A DNA stretch of 64,000 nt from Burkholderiaceae bacterium (GTDB taxonomy: Bacteria > Pseudomonadota > Gammaproteobacteria > Burkholderiales > Burkholderiaceae_B). The notes under the pieces are model-generated. The model saw nothing but the letters and a program-made list of their open reading frames with translations, searched no databases and had not been told where the DNA came from. A program made the translations under genes and the position numbers. This document shows, in pieces, positions 17,608-26,352 of this stretch. How positions within the stretch are numbered: position 1 is the stretch's first letter; each line of letters starts with the position of its first letter. Location: positions 248,001 through 312,000 of the forward strand of contig JAGOAJ010000001.1 in the NCBI GenBank assembly GCA_017983955.1. The letters are read 5' to 3'.

Positions 17608-18275
17608 TATTGCTCCTTAGATGTGGCACTGTGATCAGCAGTCATCTCACCGCGATCCATACGATATATTTCATCCAATACATTACCAGCATGCTGCAGG
17701 TCGGCGCCCGACAACAAAGCACTAAAGCCTTCTTGACGCAGCTCCCCCACGACATCAGCGATGCGCTTTGAAAGTGCCGGTGCGACACCTTCAAACGGCT
17801 CATCCAGCAAAACCAGTTTTTGTGCTGTCATCAAGGCACGACCGATAGCAACCAGCTTTTGCTGCCCACCAGACAATTGCATAGCGCGTCGCGGCCCGAA
17901 CTGTATCAATTCGGGAATAATGGTATAGACACGCTTAAGGCGCACTTCAACATCCTTAGTCCCCAAGGCCCATGCAGGGGCACAGAGATTTTCGTAAACA
18001 CTAAGGTCTGGAATCAAGCGCCTATCTTCGGGGGCATAACCTATTCCCAGGCTGGTGCGCTTATAGGCAGGCAAACTAATCAGATCCTGGTCATGAAACA
18101 GCATGCTGCCTGCAGTTGGTTTCAACAAACCCATGATGGTGCGCATCAAGGTGGTCTTACCGGCACCATTACGGCCGGTTAAGCCGACTATTTGCCCTTG
18201 CCCCACAGCAATGTTCACTTTACGCAGGATACTGGTGGGACCTATGCTGACGTCCAATTGGCGAATATCAAGCAT
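17607..18275 (-). CDS. Branched-chain-type ABC transporter ATPase (LivF-like), second importer
   Basis: A 222-residue ATPase with Walker A GRNGAGKTT, GIGYAPEDRRLIPDLSV, signature LSGGQQKLVAIGRAL and Walker B LVLLDEPFEGVAP. The ATG at 18275 has AGGAG upstream and overlaps the end of the LivG-like gene by eight bases; a longer frame to 18365 lies inside that gene. It is short for the family because the C-terminal tail is reduced. It belongs with the permeases at 19.0-20.9 kb. Confidence 0.9.
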   Translation of the reverse strand: MLDIRQLDVSIGPTSILRKVNIAVGQGQIVGLTGRNGAGKTTLMRTIMGLLKPTAGSMLFHDQDLISLPAYKRTSLGIGYAPEDRRLIPDLSVYENLCAPAWALGTKDVEVRLKRVYTIIPELIQFGPRRAMQLSGGQQKLVAIGRALMTAQKLVLLDEPFEGVAPALSKRIADVVGELRQEGFSALLSGADLQHAGNVLDEIYRMDRGEMTADHSATSKEQ

Positions 18276-19014
18276 TGCTTTCTCCTGGGGTCTGTTTCTG
18301 TAGTGGTTCTCCGATAATGTACTCTCGGACTTTGGCATCCAGCAAAACCTCGTCGGGAGTACCACTAGCTATGACTGTGCCATCATAAAAAGCCAGAACC
18401 CTGTCGCTATAACGCCGCACAATATCCATATCGTGCTCGACAAATAGCACCGTGACACCGGCATCACGCACCACAGCCATGACACGATCCATTACAGTAA
18501 ACTTTTCATCGCTGGCAACCCCACTGGTGGGTTCATCCAGCAACAAAACTTTAGGGCTGGCTACCATAGCCAAGGCAATGTCCAGCAATTTTCGTACACC
18601 CTCGGGTAAAGTGCCCGCAATGGACAGCGCAAAATCAGACAGACCAAATTGCTTAAGCATTTCATCAGCGCGGCTTAACGGTTGACCAGCAACATTAAGA
18701 GCGATCTCAACGTTCTCCAGTGCGCTCAATGAGGTAAACAGCTGGGGGATCTGGAATGATCTTGCTATTCCCAGCCGCGTAATATCACGCGGCTCGCGAC
18801 CTGTAATATCCTGAGAGTCAAACACTATGGCACCCTGGTCCGGCTTCAAATATCCCGTCAACATATTTACAAATGTAGTTTTACCTGCACCATTGGTGCC
18901 TATCAAACCCGACACCGTCTGTGGAAAAATATCAATCGTGATGTCGCGTGCAGCAAACACTGCACCAAACTGTTTATGTAAACCGCGGGCAGATATAAGT
19001 GGTGTTGTATTCAC
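18268..19014 (-). CDS. Branched-chain-type ABC transporter ATPase (LivG-like), second importer
   Basis: A 248-residue ATPase with Walker A GTNGAGKTT, Walker B VLLLDEPTSGVAS and the switch His in VLFVEHDMDIV. The signature (TLPEGVRKLLDIALAM) departs from the usual LSGG, as LivG proteins of this group often do. The start is a GTG at 19014 that overlaps the stop of the permease gene by four bases; the frame continues upstream but inside that gene. Part of the importer operon regulated with the GabD-type enzyme. Confidence 0.88.
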   Translation of the reverse strand: MNTTPLISARGLHKQFGAVFAARDITIDIFPQTVSGLIGTNGAGKTTFVNMLTGYLKPDQGAIVFDSQDITGREPRDITRLGIARSFQIPQLFTSLSALENVEIALNVAGQPLSRADEMLKQFGLSDFALSIAGTLPEGVRKLLDIALAMVASPKVLLLDEPTSGVASDEKFTVMDRVMAVVRDAGVTVLFVEHDMDIVRRYSDRVLAFYDGTVIASGTPDEVLLDAKVREYIIGEPLQKQTPGESNA

Positions 19015-19994
19015 AGCTTGCCCTCCGGAGCATGGGCGACCGCCCCGGTACGCTGCCTTTCTATATAACGTTGGGCAATGCTGATTAAGCCGCCAGGCAA
19101 AAACACGATCAGCGCAAGCATGCTGGCGCCCATGACGATCTGCCACATATTAGGAGCGTATTGATACGCCAAAGAACGAATCAGTTCCAGGACCAACGCA
19201 CCAAGAAAAGGCGCATAAGCATTACGAGTTCCACCCAGAACCGCAATAAACACGAACTCGCCCGATGTGGTCCAGAAAGCCATATCCGGATCTACGTGGC
19301 CTATGCTAAATGCAGACAGTCCCCCACCCAGACCCGCTAAGGCTGCTGCCAGAACATAGCTTAAATGGATATTACGCCGGGCTGACGTACCCAAATATTC
19401 GACACGAATTTCATTGTCTTTGATCGCTGGACCTAATCGACCTGGCCCAGACTTTAAATAACGCTGTACAAGCCAAACGGCCAAACCGCACAAGACTGCC
19501 GTCGCAATAAATAAACCCACCCGGGATAGACGATCATCAAACAAACCCCATAAAAACTTTGATGAAAGAACGTTGAAACCATCGCTCCCTCCAAGTACCG
19601 GGTTGCGTATCAACAATCCATAAAGAATCATTGATAGAGCCAAACTAAGCATGGCGAAAAAGATATCGCGATAACGAGCCAGCAGGAAACCCAATACCCA
19701 CGCAATAGCGGCAGACACAATAATGGCCAACGCCAGCAAGGAAAGAAAATCGCTCCAGCGCAGATAAGTCATCGACATGCCGACGGTATAAGCGCCTACG
19801 CAATAAAACAGGCCTTGCCCAAAGGAAGCCAAACCTGAACGCAATAAAAGCACAACGCCTAGCGCCACCAATCCCTTTGCAAGAGCCACGGCGATCAGGA
19901 ACTGCCATTGGGAAAACACCAAACCAGCTACCAGCAATAGTCCCGTTATTAGCACAGCGACCAAAGCGCCAGGATAAGTTTTTATATGGCTCAT
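19011..19994 (-). CDS. Branched-chain-type ABC transporter permease (LivM-like), second importer
   Basis: A 327-residue membrane protein with about nine hydrophobic segments and the LivM hallmarks RSGLASFGQGLFYCVGAYT, LARYRDIFFAMLSLALSMILYG and FIAVLGGTRNAYAPFLGA. It starts four bases inside the end of the LivH-like gene (ATGA) and overlaps the next gene by four bases (GTGA), so the operon is tightly coupled. Confidence 0.9.
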   Translation of the reverse strand: MSHIKTYPGALVAVLITGLLLVAGLVFSQWQFLIAVALAKGLVALGVVLLLRSGLASFGQGLFYCVGAYTVGMSMTYLRWSDFLSLLALAIIVSAAIAWVLGFLLARYRDIFFAMLSLALSMILYGLLIRNPVLGGSDGFNVLSSKFLWGLFDDRLSRVGLFIATAVLCGLAVWLVQRYLKSGPGRLGPAIKDNEIRVEYLGTSARRNIHLSYVLAAALAGLGGGLSAFSIGHVDPDMAFWTTSGEFVFIAVLGGTRNAYAPFLGALVLELIRSLAYQYAPNMWQIVMGASMLALIVFLPGGLISIAQRYIERQRTGAVAHAPEGKL

Positions 19995-20887
19995 ATTTTT
20001 CTAGGCTCCACAGCTGCAAATAGCCCTTTGGGACGGACAGCTAAAACAATGGCCATAACGGCATAGATGGAAAACAGCTCTACCTCGGGGAAATAGTGCA
20101 CAGCAAAGGAACGAACCAGCCCCACAATGACGGCACCCAAAGCCGCACCGGGCAAGGAACCCAGTCCGCCTATGACCACCACGGCAAATGCCAGAACAAT
20201 GACATCCACACCCATACCCGGCGCCACAGAGATAGTCGGAGCCGTAAGTGCTCCGCCCAGGGCCGCCAAAATCGCACCTACGATAAAGGTGAGCAAAAAA
20301 TAACGTTGTACGTTAATACCTATGGCCAAACTAATTTCGCGATCATGTATGACGGAGCGCAGCAATCGACCATAGCGGGAATACTTAAGAAACAGAGTTA
20401 GCGCAATACCCGAAACCAAGGCTGCAATAACAATTAGAAAACTATAGTTCGGATAAGAAAGCGGACCTACAGTAAAGCTTCCCATCAAACCATAAGGCTG
20501 GGCGGCAACATAAGGTTCTACGCCCCAGAATAGCTTCACTGCGTCTTCCAGAATCAGGAAAATCGCATAAGTAATTAAAAGCAAAACAACCGGATCTTCA
20601 CGATAAAAATGGCGCAGCACGCCATATTCAATCAATATGCCTAAGACTACGCCTGACACCACAGCGGCAATAATCAATAGCACGTAGCTGAAATACGGTG
20701 CATTGCCTGCTGCAAACCATTGGCCCACCAGCGTAACTGCGGTATAGGCACCTATGGTGTACAAGCTGCCATGAGCCATATTAAGAATTTTCATGACACC
20801 ATAGATTAGCGTTAAGCCGACGGCCACCAAAAACAGCCAAGCGGCGTACATAACCCCATCAATCAAAGCAGCGGGCAACAAAGACAT
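19991..20887 (-). CDS. Branched-chain-type ABC transporter permease (LivH-like), second importer
   Basis: A 298-residue membrane protein starting with the LivH-type LIDGVMYAAWLFLVAVGLTLIYG region and containing NMAHGSLYTIGAYTA and VVIGGLGSLPGAALGA. AGGAAAT precedes the start. It follows the binding-protein gene after 78 bases that include a hairpin. It forms the membrane channel with the LivM-like protein. Confidence 0.9.
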   Translation of the reverse strand: MSLLPAALIDGVMYAAWLFLVAVGLTLIYGVMKILNMAHGSLYTIGAYTAVTLVGQWFAAGNAPYFSYVLLIIAAVVSGVVLGILIEYGVLRHFYREDPVVLLLITYAIFLILEDAVKLFWGVEPYVAAQPYGLMGSFTVGPLSYPNYSFLIVIAALVSGIALTLFLKYSRYGRLLRSVIHDREISLAIGINVQRYFLLTFIVGAILAALGGALTAPTISVAPGMGVDVIVLAFAVVVIGGLGSLPGAALGAVIVGLVRSFAVHYFPEVELFSIYAVMAIVLAVRPKGLFAAVEPRKI

Positions 20888-20921
20888 AAAATTTCCTGAT
20901 ACAGGTACGAAAGCTAGATGC

Positions 20922-20950
20922 GTGCCGAGCCTTTACGATAAGCTCGGCAC
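20922..20950 (-). other. Stem-loop between binding-protein and permease genes, second importer
   Basis: Perfect 9-base arms GTGCCGAGC and GCTCGGCAC flank an 11-base loop. No T-run follows on the minus strand. It sits at the same place in the operon as the hairpin at 10994-11019, so a role in raising binding-protein mRNA over the downstream genes is likely (inference). Confidence 0.55.
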
Positions 20951-20965
20951 ACAAGACGTTTCCAG

Positions 20966-22249
20966 TTAGTGTTTTAGACCGCCCTTAATCCAATCTTCCG
21001 ACTTGATGCCCTCTGGTGGGTTAACTTCCTCTGCGGCGTAATTACGCACGTCGACGTAGGTAATCTTGCCGTCCTGATTTTTAACCGTTCCAAACGCTGA
21101 ACCCTGAGTTGCCTGATGGCCCTTGCCCAGATTCATTGCTACCTGCCCGGAAGGCGAATCAAATGCCAGGTTTTCAAAGGCGGCGATGATCTGATCAGTA
21201 CTTGGAGACTTGCCGCCATTGGCCTCTTGTGCCTTTTCATAGGCGGCTTTTACACCCAGTATGCTTTGCGCCATCTTGTAGGACGGGTAGCTTGGGTCAG
21301 CATTGAATTTCTGACGATAGGTAGTGCGCAACCAGGTGTTCAGTTCAGTATCTGGTGCAAAAGCGCCATGAGAACCACGAGCGCCTATCAATGTGCCATC
21401 GGGAATCTGATTGTCAGGTCTATGCGTTGCCGTTTCGCCTGCAGTCAGCACAGTCAAGGATTTTTGCAGCAGTCCCCTGGCTTGGGCCTGGACGATAAAA
21501 CCTTCCAGATCGCCTCCCCAGAAACTTGAGTGCAGGACATCTGGACTGGCCGCCATAATGGAGGAAATTTCCGCATTATATTGACCCGCTCCCAATTTGG
21601 GCATTTGCGAAGTTGTTAGCTTCACATCAGGCTTAAGCTGCTTCAGGGTGCCTTCAAAGTCACTCCAGGCATCCTGCCCCCACGCATAGTTTTGATTGAT
21701 ACCAGCATAAGTGACTGTATCCGGCTTACGCTCCAGCACATAACGTGCGGCGGCAACGTTATCCATCGTTGCATGGGCCACTGGACGGAAAACGTACTTG
21801 TACGAGTTATCTTCGAAGATACGTGGCGTCCCGCAATCGAACAAGACAGTTAACTTGTTCATTTCTTCGGCCACTGGAGCAACTGCCAAGCAGTTACCCG
21901 AGGATGTATAACCGATGATCATATCAATATCAGACTGTTGAGCCAGATTACGATACTCCGTAACCTGTTTGGACGTGCTGCCATTCTCGTCCAAGTAAAC
22001 GAGCTCTAGGGGTGCGCCACCAAAGCCTGACGTGGTATATGGTGCGGGTGCCTTGCCTGCATTAAGTTGCTCGGCCAAGAGTTCAGCAGCCTGACGAGCA
22101 GGAACGCCAAACGGCCCTGCCGCAGCCCCTGACATAAAGGTCACTACGCCAATTTTTATAGGTTTGGCTGTTTGCGCATAAACCGTGGAGCCCAGTGACA
22201 TTGCGGCAACAGCCAACGCGACAGGTAGAACTTTTAATTTGGTAGACAT
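20966..22249 (-). CDS. Branched-chain-type ABC transporter substrate-binding protein, second importer
   Basis: A 427-residue periplasmic binding protein. A signal peptide ends at VYAQTA near residue 26; the mature protein opens with KPIKIGVVTFMSGAAAGPFG and has LELVYLDENGSTSKQ, as expected for LivJ-like proteins. The ATG at 22249 has GGAG upstream; a longer frame to 22306 lacks support. It lies 63 bases after the GabD-type gene and starts the transporter part of the operon. It shares little beyond the family pattern with the binding protein at 9769, so the two importers probably differ in substrate. Confidence 0.9.
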   Translation of the reverse strand: MSTKLKVLPVALAVAAMSLGSTVYAQTAKPIKIGVVTFMSGAAAGPFGVPARQAAELLAEQLNAGKAPAPYTTSGFGGAPLELVYLDENGSTSKQVTEYRNLAQQSDIDMIIGYTSSGNCLAVAPVAEEMNKLTVLFDCGTPRIFEDNSYKYVFRPVAHATMDNVAAARYVLERKPDTVTYAGINQNYAWGQDAWSDFEGTLKQLKPDVKLTTSQMPKLGAGQYNAEISSIMAASPDVLHSSFWGGDLEGFIVQAQARGLLQKSLTVLTAGETATHRPDNQIPDGTLIGARGSHGAFAPDTELNTWLRTTYRQKFNADPSYPSYKMAQSILGVKAAYEKAQEANGGKSPSTDQIIAAFENLAFDSPSGQVAMNLGKGHQATQGSAFGTVKNQDGKITYVDVRNYAAEEVNPPEGIKSEDWIKGGLKH

Positions 22250-22312
22250 CTGTATCACTCCTTTAAGTAATGTCATTCTTATAACTACTGTCAAGCTTGA
22301 AAACACAGGTCG

Positions 22313-23788
22313 TCAGACCTGAAAACACAGGTATTTAATTTCCAGATATTCATCAAGACCATAGTGCGATCCCTCGCGTCCCAGGCCAGATTGCTTCACC
22401 CCGCCAAACGGACTAACTTCATTAGAAATCAAGCCCGTATTCAGTCCAACCATGCCATATTCCAATGCTTCGCCAACACGCCAGGCCCGAGATTGATCAC
22501 GCGTATATAAGTAAGCGGCCAAACCATAATCCGTGTCGTTGGCCAGCGCTATGGCATGGGCATCGGTAGTAAAGCGAAATATGGGCGCGACAGGACCGAA
22601 GACCTCCTCTGCGGCAACCCTCATCGTAGGGTCGGCATTGGCCAACACCGTGGGTTCAAAGAATGTTCCGCCTAATGCATGTAATTGGCCGCCGCAAAGC
22701 AGTTTGGCGCCTTTACTTAAGGCATCAGCAATCATGGCTTGTGCATGAGTGACGGCATCCTGGTCAATTAGGGGACCAAGCTCAGTCCCCGGCTCCAGCC
22801 CATCGCCAACGCGCAGTTGCTGAGTCGCGCGCGTAAACTTTTCAACAAACAAATCATAGATACCGTCTTGAACCAGAAACCGGTTAGCGCAAACGCAGGT
22901 TTGACCGCTGTTACGGTATTTCGACGCGATGGCTCCCTGTACTGCGGCATCAATGTCGGCATCATCAAATACGATGAAAGGAGCGTTACCGCCCAGCTCT
23001 AGCGAGAGGCGTTTGATGGTTGGGGCACACTGCTGATACAACAGGCGCCCCACTTCGGTAGATCCCGTAAACGACAGTTTGCGGACCACAGGACTACTAG
23101 TCAGGACTTTTCCAATTTCAACTGCATTACCAGTCACGACCTGCAAAACACCAGCTGGTATCCCCGCACGTTCGGCCAGAACAGCCAATGCCAGCGCCGT
23201 TAACGGGGTCTGTTCCGCGGGCTTGATGATAATGCTGCAACCAGCCGCCAATGCAGGCGCTGCTTTACGGGTAATCATGGCGGCGGGAAAATTCCACGGT
23301 GTAATTGCCGCGCAAACGCCCACAGGCTGCTTAATGGCAACCAAGCGCTTGTCGGCGGCAACCGGTGGAATCACATCCCCATAGGCACGCTTGCCTTCTT
23401 CGGCAAACCATTGAATAAACGAAGCGGCGTAGGCAATTTCGCCCCGGGACTCGCCTAACGATTTGCCCTGCTCTGTGGTCATCAACAGTGCAAGGTCTTC
23501 CGTATTGTCAATAATTTGCTGAAACCATCGCTGCAAATGCAATGCCCGGTCTTTTGCAGTTAACTGCTGCCAAGCGGCTTGAGCCCTGGCTGAATCTGTA
23601 ATTGCCTGTTCGACTTGAGCGACTGAAAGCGTGGCAACCTGAGCCAGCAACTTGCCATTCGCCGGGTTGTACACCTTAAATCGTTCTTTTGACGCCCCAG
23701 CGGTCCAGCCCGAAGCTAAATAAGCGTCAACTCGAAGTAAGGCTGCATCTTGCAAACCAGGTATTATTGCGATAATATCGTTCGACAT
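22313..23788 (-). CDS. gabD: NAD(P)-dependent succinate-semialdehyde dehydrogenase (GabD) type aldehyde dehydrogenase
   Basis: A 491-residue aldehyde dehydrogenase with LELGGNAPF (general-base Glu) and GQTCVCANR (catalytic Cys), both typical of GabD. The ATG at 23788 is preferred; a GTG at 23797 would add three residues. It is first in an operon with a branched-chain-type importer and ends with an iron-dependent alcohol dehydrogenase. Together the two enzymes could take 4-hydroxybutyrate through succinate semialdehyde to succinate, feeding the TCA cycle (inference). The divergent IclR gene is its probable regulator. Confidence 0.9.
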   Translation of the reverse strand: MSNDIIAIIPGLQDAALLRVDAYLASGWTAGASKERFKVYNPANGKLLAQVATLSVAQVEQAITDSARAQAAWQQLTAKDRALHLQRWFQQIIDNTEDLALLMTTEQGKSLGESRGEIAYAASFIQWFAEEGKRAYGDVIPPVAADKRLVAIKQPVGVCAAITPWNFPAAMITRKAAPALAAGCSIIIKPAEQTPLTALALAVLAERAGIPAGVLQVVTGNAVEIGKVLTSSPVVRKLSFTGSTEVGRLLYQQCAPTIKRLSLELGGNAPFIVFDDADIDAAVQGAIASKYRNSGQTCVCANRFLVQDGIYDLFVEKFTRATQQLRVGDGLEPGTELGPLIDQDAVTHAQAMIADALSKGAKLLCGGQLHALGGTFFEPTVLANADPTMRVAAEEVFGPVAPIFRFTTDAHAIALANDTDYGLAAYLYTRDQSRAWRVGEALEYGMVGLNTGLISNEVSPFGGVKQSGLGREGSHYGLDEYLEIKYLCFQV

Positions 23789-23942
23789 ACTGAACACACT
23801 TCTTTATATTGAATTAAGTCCATAATATCGACCTGAATTCAAGCGGTCAATGTTTCAACACGGGGGTTATCCCTAGGCGAAAATAGCACTGCAACAGATT
23901 TATAAGCGTCATCATGCCGCTTCTACCACCACTGGAGTCTTA
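23789..23942. promoter_or_regulatory. Divergent promoter region between gabD operon and iclR-type gene
   Basis: The 154 bases between the two divergent starts must hold both promoters. A TGAATTCA palindrome lies at 23834-23841, flanked by GACC (23830) and GGTC (23845), which are not symmetric about the same centre. IclR regulators bind imperfect palindromes of this size, but the call is weak. No clear -35/-10 pair could be assigned. Confidence 0.3.
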
Positions 23943-24731
23943 GTGCCGATATCAAAACCTGCCGCCCCTGCTGTTGCTAGAGCCGCCGCAATACTTGACG
24001 AAATTGCTGCATCGTCTACTCCCTTATCCTTGGCAGAACTGACTCAGAAGCTTCAGCTACCCAAAAGCACCTTGCATGGCTTATGCAGCACGCTGGCCCA
24101 GCTAAATCTAATTACGCGGCTGGATAGCGGACAAATGACCTTGGGCCCCCATTTGGTAACTTGGGCTAATGCATTTTTAGCCAGAATTGATATCACCCAG
24201 GAGTTTTTCGCCTCTTGGGATGACATGAAAGTATTGCCGGAAGAAACCATAACGCTATCAATACGAGACGGCACCGAAGTCGTCTATGTAGCTTGCCGCA
24301 ATGGTGCACGGCCCTTAGGCGTAACATTTCGCACCGGAATGCGCCTACCTTGTATCTACACTGCTACTGGCAAAGCCATGCTAAGCACGCTGCCTAACGA
24401 AACAATACGCAAACTATTAGCCGACACCGACGACAAACCGTGGCCCACCCCGTTGACCTCAAAAGGCCCTCGCAATATTTCACAACTTATCGAAGAAATT
24501 GCCCTTGTGCGGGAAAGAGGCTATTCAATCGATCAGGAAGAGCTACGCGAAGGCATGCACTGTTTCGGAGCTCCGGTCTTTGACTCAGTGAGTCCAGAAG
24601 CGGTAGCTGGGGTTGCTGTCAGCATACGTTCACATGAGGTTGATGCTGCATTGCAAAAAAAGGCAGGCAAAGCCATGCAAAAGCTGGCAAATCGTTTGTC
24701 ACAGCGGCTGGGATCAACGTTGCGAGCTTAG
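23943..24731 (+). CDS. IclR-family transcriptional regulator
   Basis: A 262-residue regulator starting at a GTG with GGAG upstream. The N-terminal winged helix spans about residues 10-70 (LSLAELTQKLQLPKSTLHGL). The IclR effector domain follows, with LPCIYTATGKAMLS and ERGYSIDQEELREGMHCFGAPVF, the family's ligand-domain signature. It diverges from the gabD-importer-dehydrogenase operon and is its likely regulator (inference). It converges with the DUF421 gene downstream with 25 bases between them. Confidence 0.92.
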   Translation: MPISKPAAPAVARAAAILDEIAASSTPLSLAELTQKLQLPKSTLHGLCSTLAQLNLITRLDSGQMTLGPHLVTWANAFLARIDITQEFFASWDDMKVLPEETITLSIRDGTEVVYVACRNGARPLGVTFRTGMRLPCIYTATGKAMLSTLPNETIRKLLADTDDKPWPTPLTSKGPRNISQLIEEIALVRERGYSIDQEELREGMHCFGAPVFDSVSPEAVAGVAVSIRSHEVDAALQKKAGKAMQKLANRLSQRLGSTLRA

Positions 24732-24756
24732 ACGCGCCTTCATAGCCTAAACGATA

Positions 24757-25245
24757 TCAGCCCTTGACCTTTAATACGCTAATACTGCCTTCGGACTCCA
24801 TGTAGGCCCTGTGCACTTCTCTTAAATCGCCTATGCCCTGTTGGCGCAACTCGCTCATGAGCTCGTCTCTAGTCACATATTCCCGGCGCATGCCCCTGCG
24901 TTGCAGCACGCCATCCTTGACCAAGCACACCCGTCCCGGCTCAAACAAGCGATCAACTGCCGGCCAAAAATAACAAGCGCGATCCACGGCTACGCTCCAT
25001 AAAACCAAGGTTCCGACTAGCACCATACCTTCTGCCACGCTGTTGTATTGGGCAGACATGGCGTTTTGAGCTGCATCAGCAATCAACACGACCACCAGTA
25101 TGTCTGCCGAGCCTACGGAGCCAAAGTCCCGCCGCCCAGCCATCCGCAACAAAATGAAGATAAACCAATACATCAAACTACCGCGTAGCATCAGCTCCCA
25201 GGGCGACACGATAAAAACAAAAAGCTCATCCCATTTGATGCTCAT
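24757..25245 (-). CDS. YetF/DUF421-family membrane protein
   Basis: A 162-residue inner-membrane protein. Three hydrophobic segments at the N-terminus (around WELMLRGSLMYWFIFILL, SADILVVVLIADAAQNAM and AEGMVLVGTLVLWSV) are followed by a cytoplasmic domain with LVKDGVLQRRGMRREYVTRDELMSELRQQGI, the DUF421 pattern. The ATG at 25245 has AAGGA eight bases upstream; an extension to 25320 is not supported. It is a single gene between convergent iclR and the divergent toxin-antitoxin pair. The biochemical role of the family is not established. Confidence 0.85.
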   Translation of the reverse strand: MSIKWDELFVFIVSPWELMLRGSLMYWFIFILLRMAGRRDFGSVGSADILVVVLIADAAQNAMSAQYNSVAEGMVLVGTLVLWSVAVDRACYFWPAVDRLFEPGRVCLVKDGVLQRRGMRREYVTRDELMSELRQQGIGDLREVHRAYMESEGSISVLKVKG

Positions 25246-25370
25246 GGCATTGTCCTTAGGTAGCCAGAAGCTAATAGCAAGCAACTTATATGCCTGTATA
25301 AGACAGCGGTTGTAGGTCATACTTCACCGAGCTTGTGGTATCTACTTTCCCACATATAAGTCACACGCTG

Positions 25371-25406
25371 TATACTTCAATTGACGAAGCAACAAACCTC
25401 AATTGA
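25371..25406 (+). promoter_or_regulatory. Promoter -10 box and twin TCAATTGA palindromes of the toxin-antitoxin operon
   Basis: TATACT (25371-25376) is a good -10 box; TTCCCA 18 bases upstream is a weak -35. Two identical palindromes TCAATTGA at 25377-25384 and 25399-25406 are spaced 22 bases centre to centre, two helical turns, and end ten bases before the antitoxin start. Twin same-face operators just downstream of the -10 box fit autorepression by the antitoxin or the complex (inference). Confidence 0.6.
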
Positions 25407-25416
25407 AGGTTAAGTC

Positions 25417-25875
25417 ATGAAAATACTACCCACAGTCAAACAACGCCATGCCAGCCAAGCGGCCGTTTCTTTCTGGAATCTGGCCCACGCCCGCTCTCAC
25501 CTAAGCGAAGGTCAACGCATCACATCCATCCTAGATGGCTTTGATGTAGCTTGGGCTGTGGCCGCCAAATCCACGTTTGGCATGTCACCCACTCATGTAG
25601 GGCGCTTGTTGAATCTATCCCTTTCAACCTTCGAGCGGCGCAAGAAAGACGAAAAGCCTCTTGATAGCGTAGCGTCGGAAAGATTGGACAGGCTAGCCGC
25701 TGTCGCCATTCAGGCAGAAGAAGTCTTCGAGGACAAAGACGAAGCAGCACGCTGGATGGCAACACCCAACGACGCCCTCTCAGGCGACAGTCCTGTCATG
25801 CTGTGCGAAACCGAAATAGGCGCCAAACAAGTTCGTCGCGTCCTGAATGCCTTGGAATGGGGTGGGGTTGTCTAA
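25417..25875 (+). CDS. Antitoxin of RES-Xre type (MbcA/ParS/Xre family)
   Basis: A 152-residue antitoxin. A helical Xre-like DNA-binding part (about 30-85; MSPTHVGRLLNLSLSTFERR) is followed by the toxin-binding MbcA/ParS domain (DUF2384), here AAVAIQAEEVFEDKDEAARWM, and ends in VRRVLNALEWGGVV, the family's C-terminal segment that fills the toxin's active site. AAGGT lies before the start. The stop overlaps the toxin start (TAATG). It should neutralise the toxin and repress its own promoter at the twin palindromes upstream (inference). Confidence 0.9.
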   Translation: MKILPTVKQRHASQAAVSFWNLAHARSHLSEGQRITSILDGFDVAWAVAAKSTFGMSPTHVGRLLNLSLSTFERRKKDEKPLDSVASERLDRLAAVAIQAEEVFEDKDEAARWMATPNDALSGDSPVMLCETEIGAKQVRRVLNALEWGGVV

Positions 25876-26351
25876 TGCGGGCTTGGCGTGTGGCGAAAGC
25901 CAAACGGGCCACAGACCTATCAGGCCAGGGCGCTGCACTTGAAGGTGGGCGCTGGAATGATATGGATATACCCGCCTTGTATATGGGCTTATCGCCCGCA
26001 ATTTGCTGCCTGGAAACCTTTGTACATGCAAATTCCAGGCCATCGTTCCCACTAAAAATCACCTGCTTTGAATTGCCTGATGATGCTGCGCTGTATTTAC
26101 AACCAGACCCTGAAAGCTTGCCCTTGGGCTGGTCGTCTTTGCCGGCAGATAGAGCCAGCATGCAGTTCGGTACGGATTGGTTGAAATCGGGCAGCCATTT
26201 AGGTTTGATTATCCCTTCCGCAGTTCTTCCGCTAGAACATAATGTAGTGCTTAACCCCACTCACCCTGCCATCAAGCAGGTAAAAATCGTTGCTATTTAC
26301 GATTTCGCCTACGACGAGCGCATGTTTACACGGCGTACTGAATCGCTGTAA
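25875..26351 (+). CDS. RES-domain toxin (NAD-degrading type)
   Basis: A 158-residue RES toxin. The three residues that name the family are present: Arg26 in GGRWN, Glu47 in CLETF and Ser115 in PSAVLP, the last followed by EHNVVLNP. Established RES toxins degrade NAD+ and stop growth. The true start is the ATG at 25875, one base inside the antitoxin stop; the frame continues upstream within the antitoxin gene but has no ribosome site there. All key residues are intact, so the toxin is probably active. Confidence 0.92.
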   Translation: MRAWRVAKAKRATDLSGQGAALEGGRWNDMDIPALYMGLSPAICCLETFVHANSRPSFPLKITCFELPDDAALYLQPDPESLPLGWSSLPADRASMQFGTDWLKSGSHLGLIIPSAVLPLEHNVVLNPTHPAIKQVKIVAIYDFAYDERMFTRRTESL

Positions 26352-26352
26352 A

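Noticed and set aside
1424-23788. The two GabD-type genes as a recent duplication
   Set aside because: They share family motifs but differ throughout, and their neighbours and regulators differ (LysR versus IclR).
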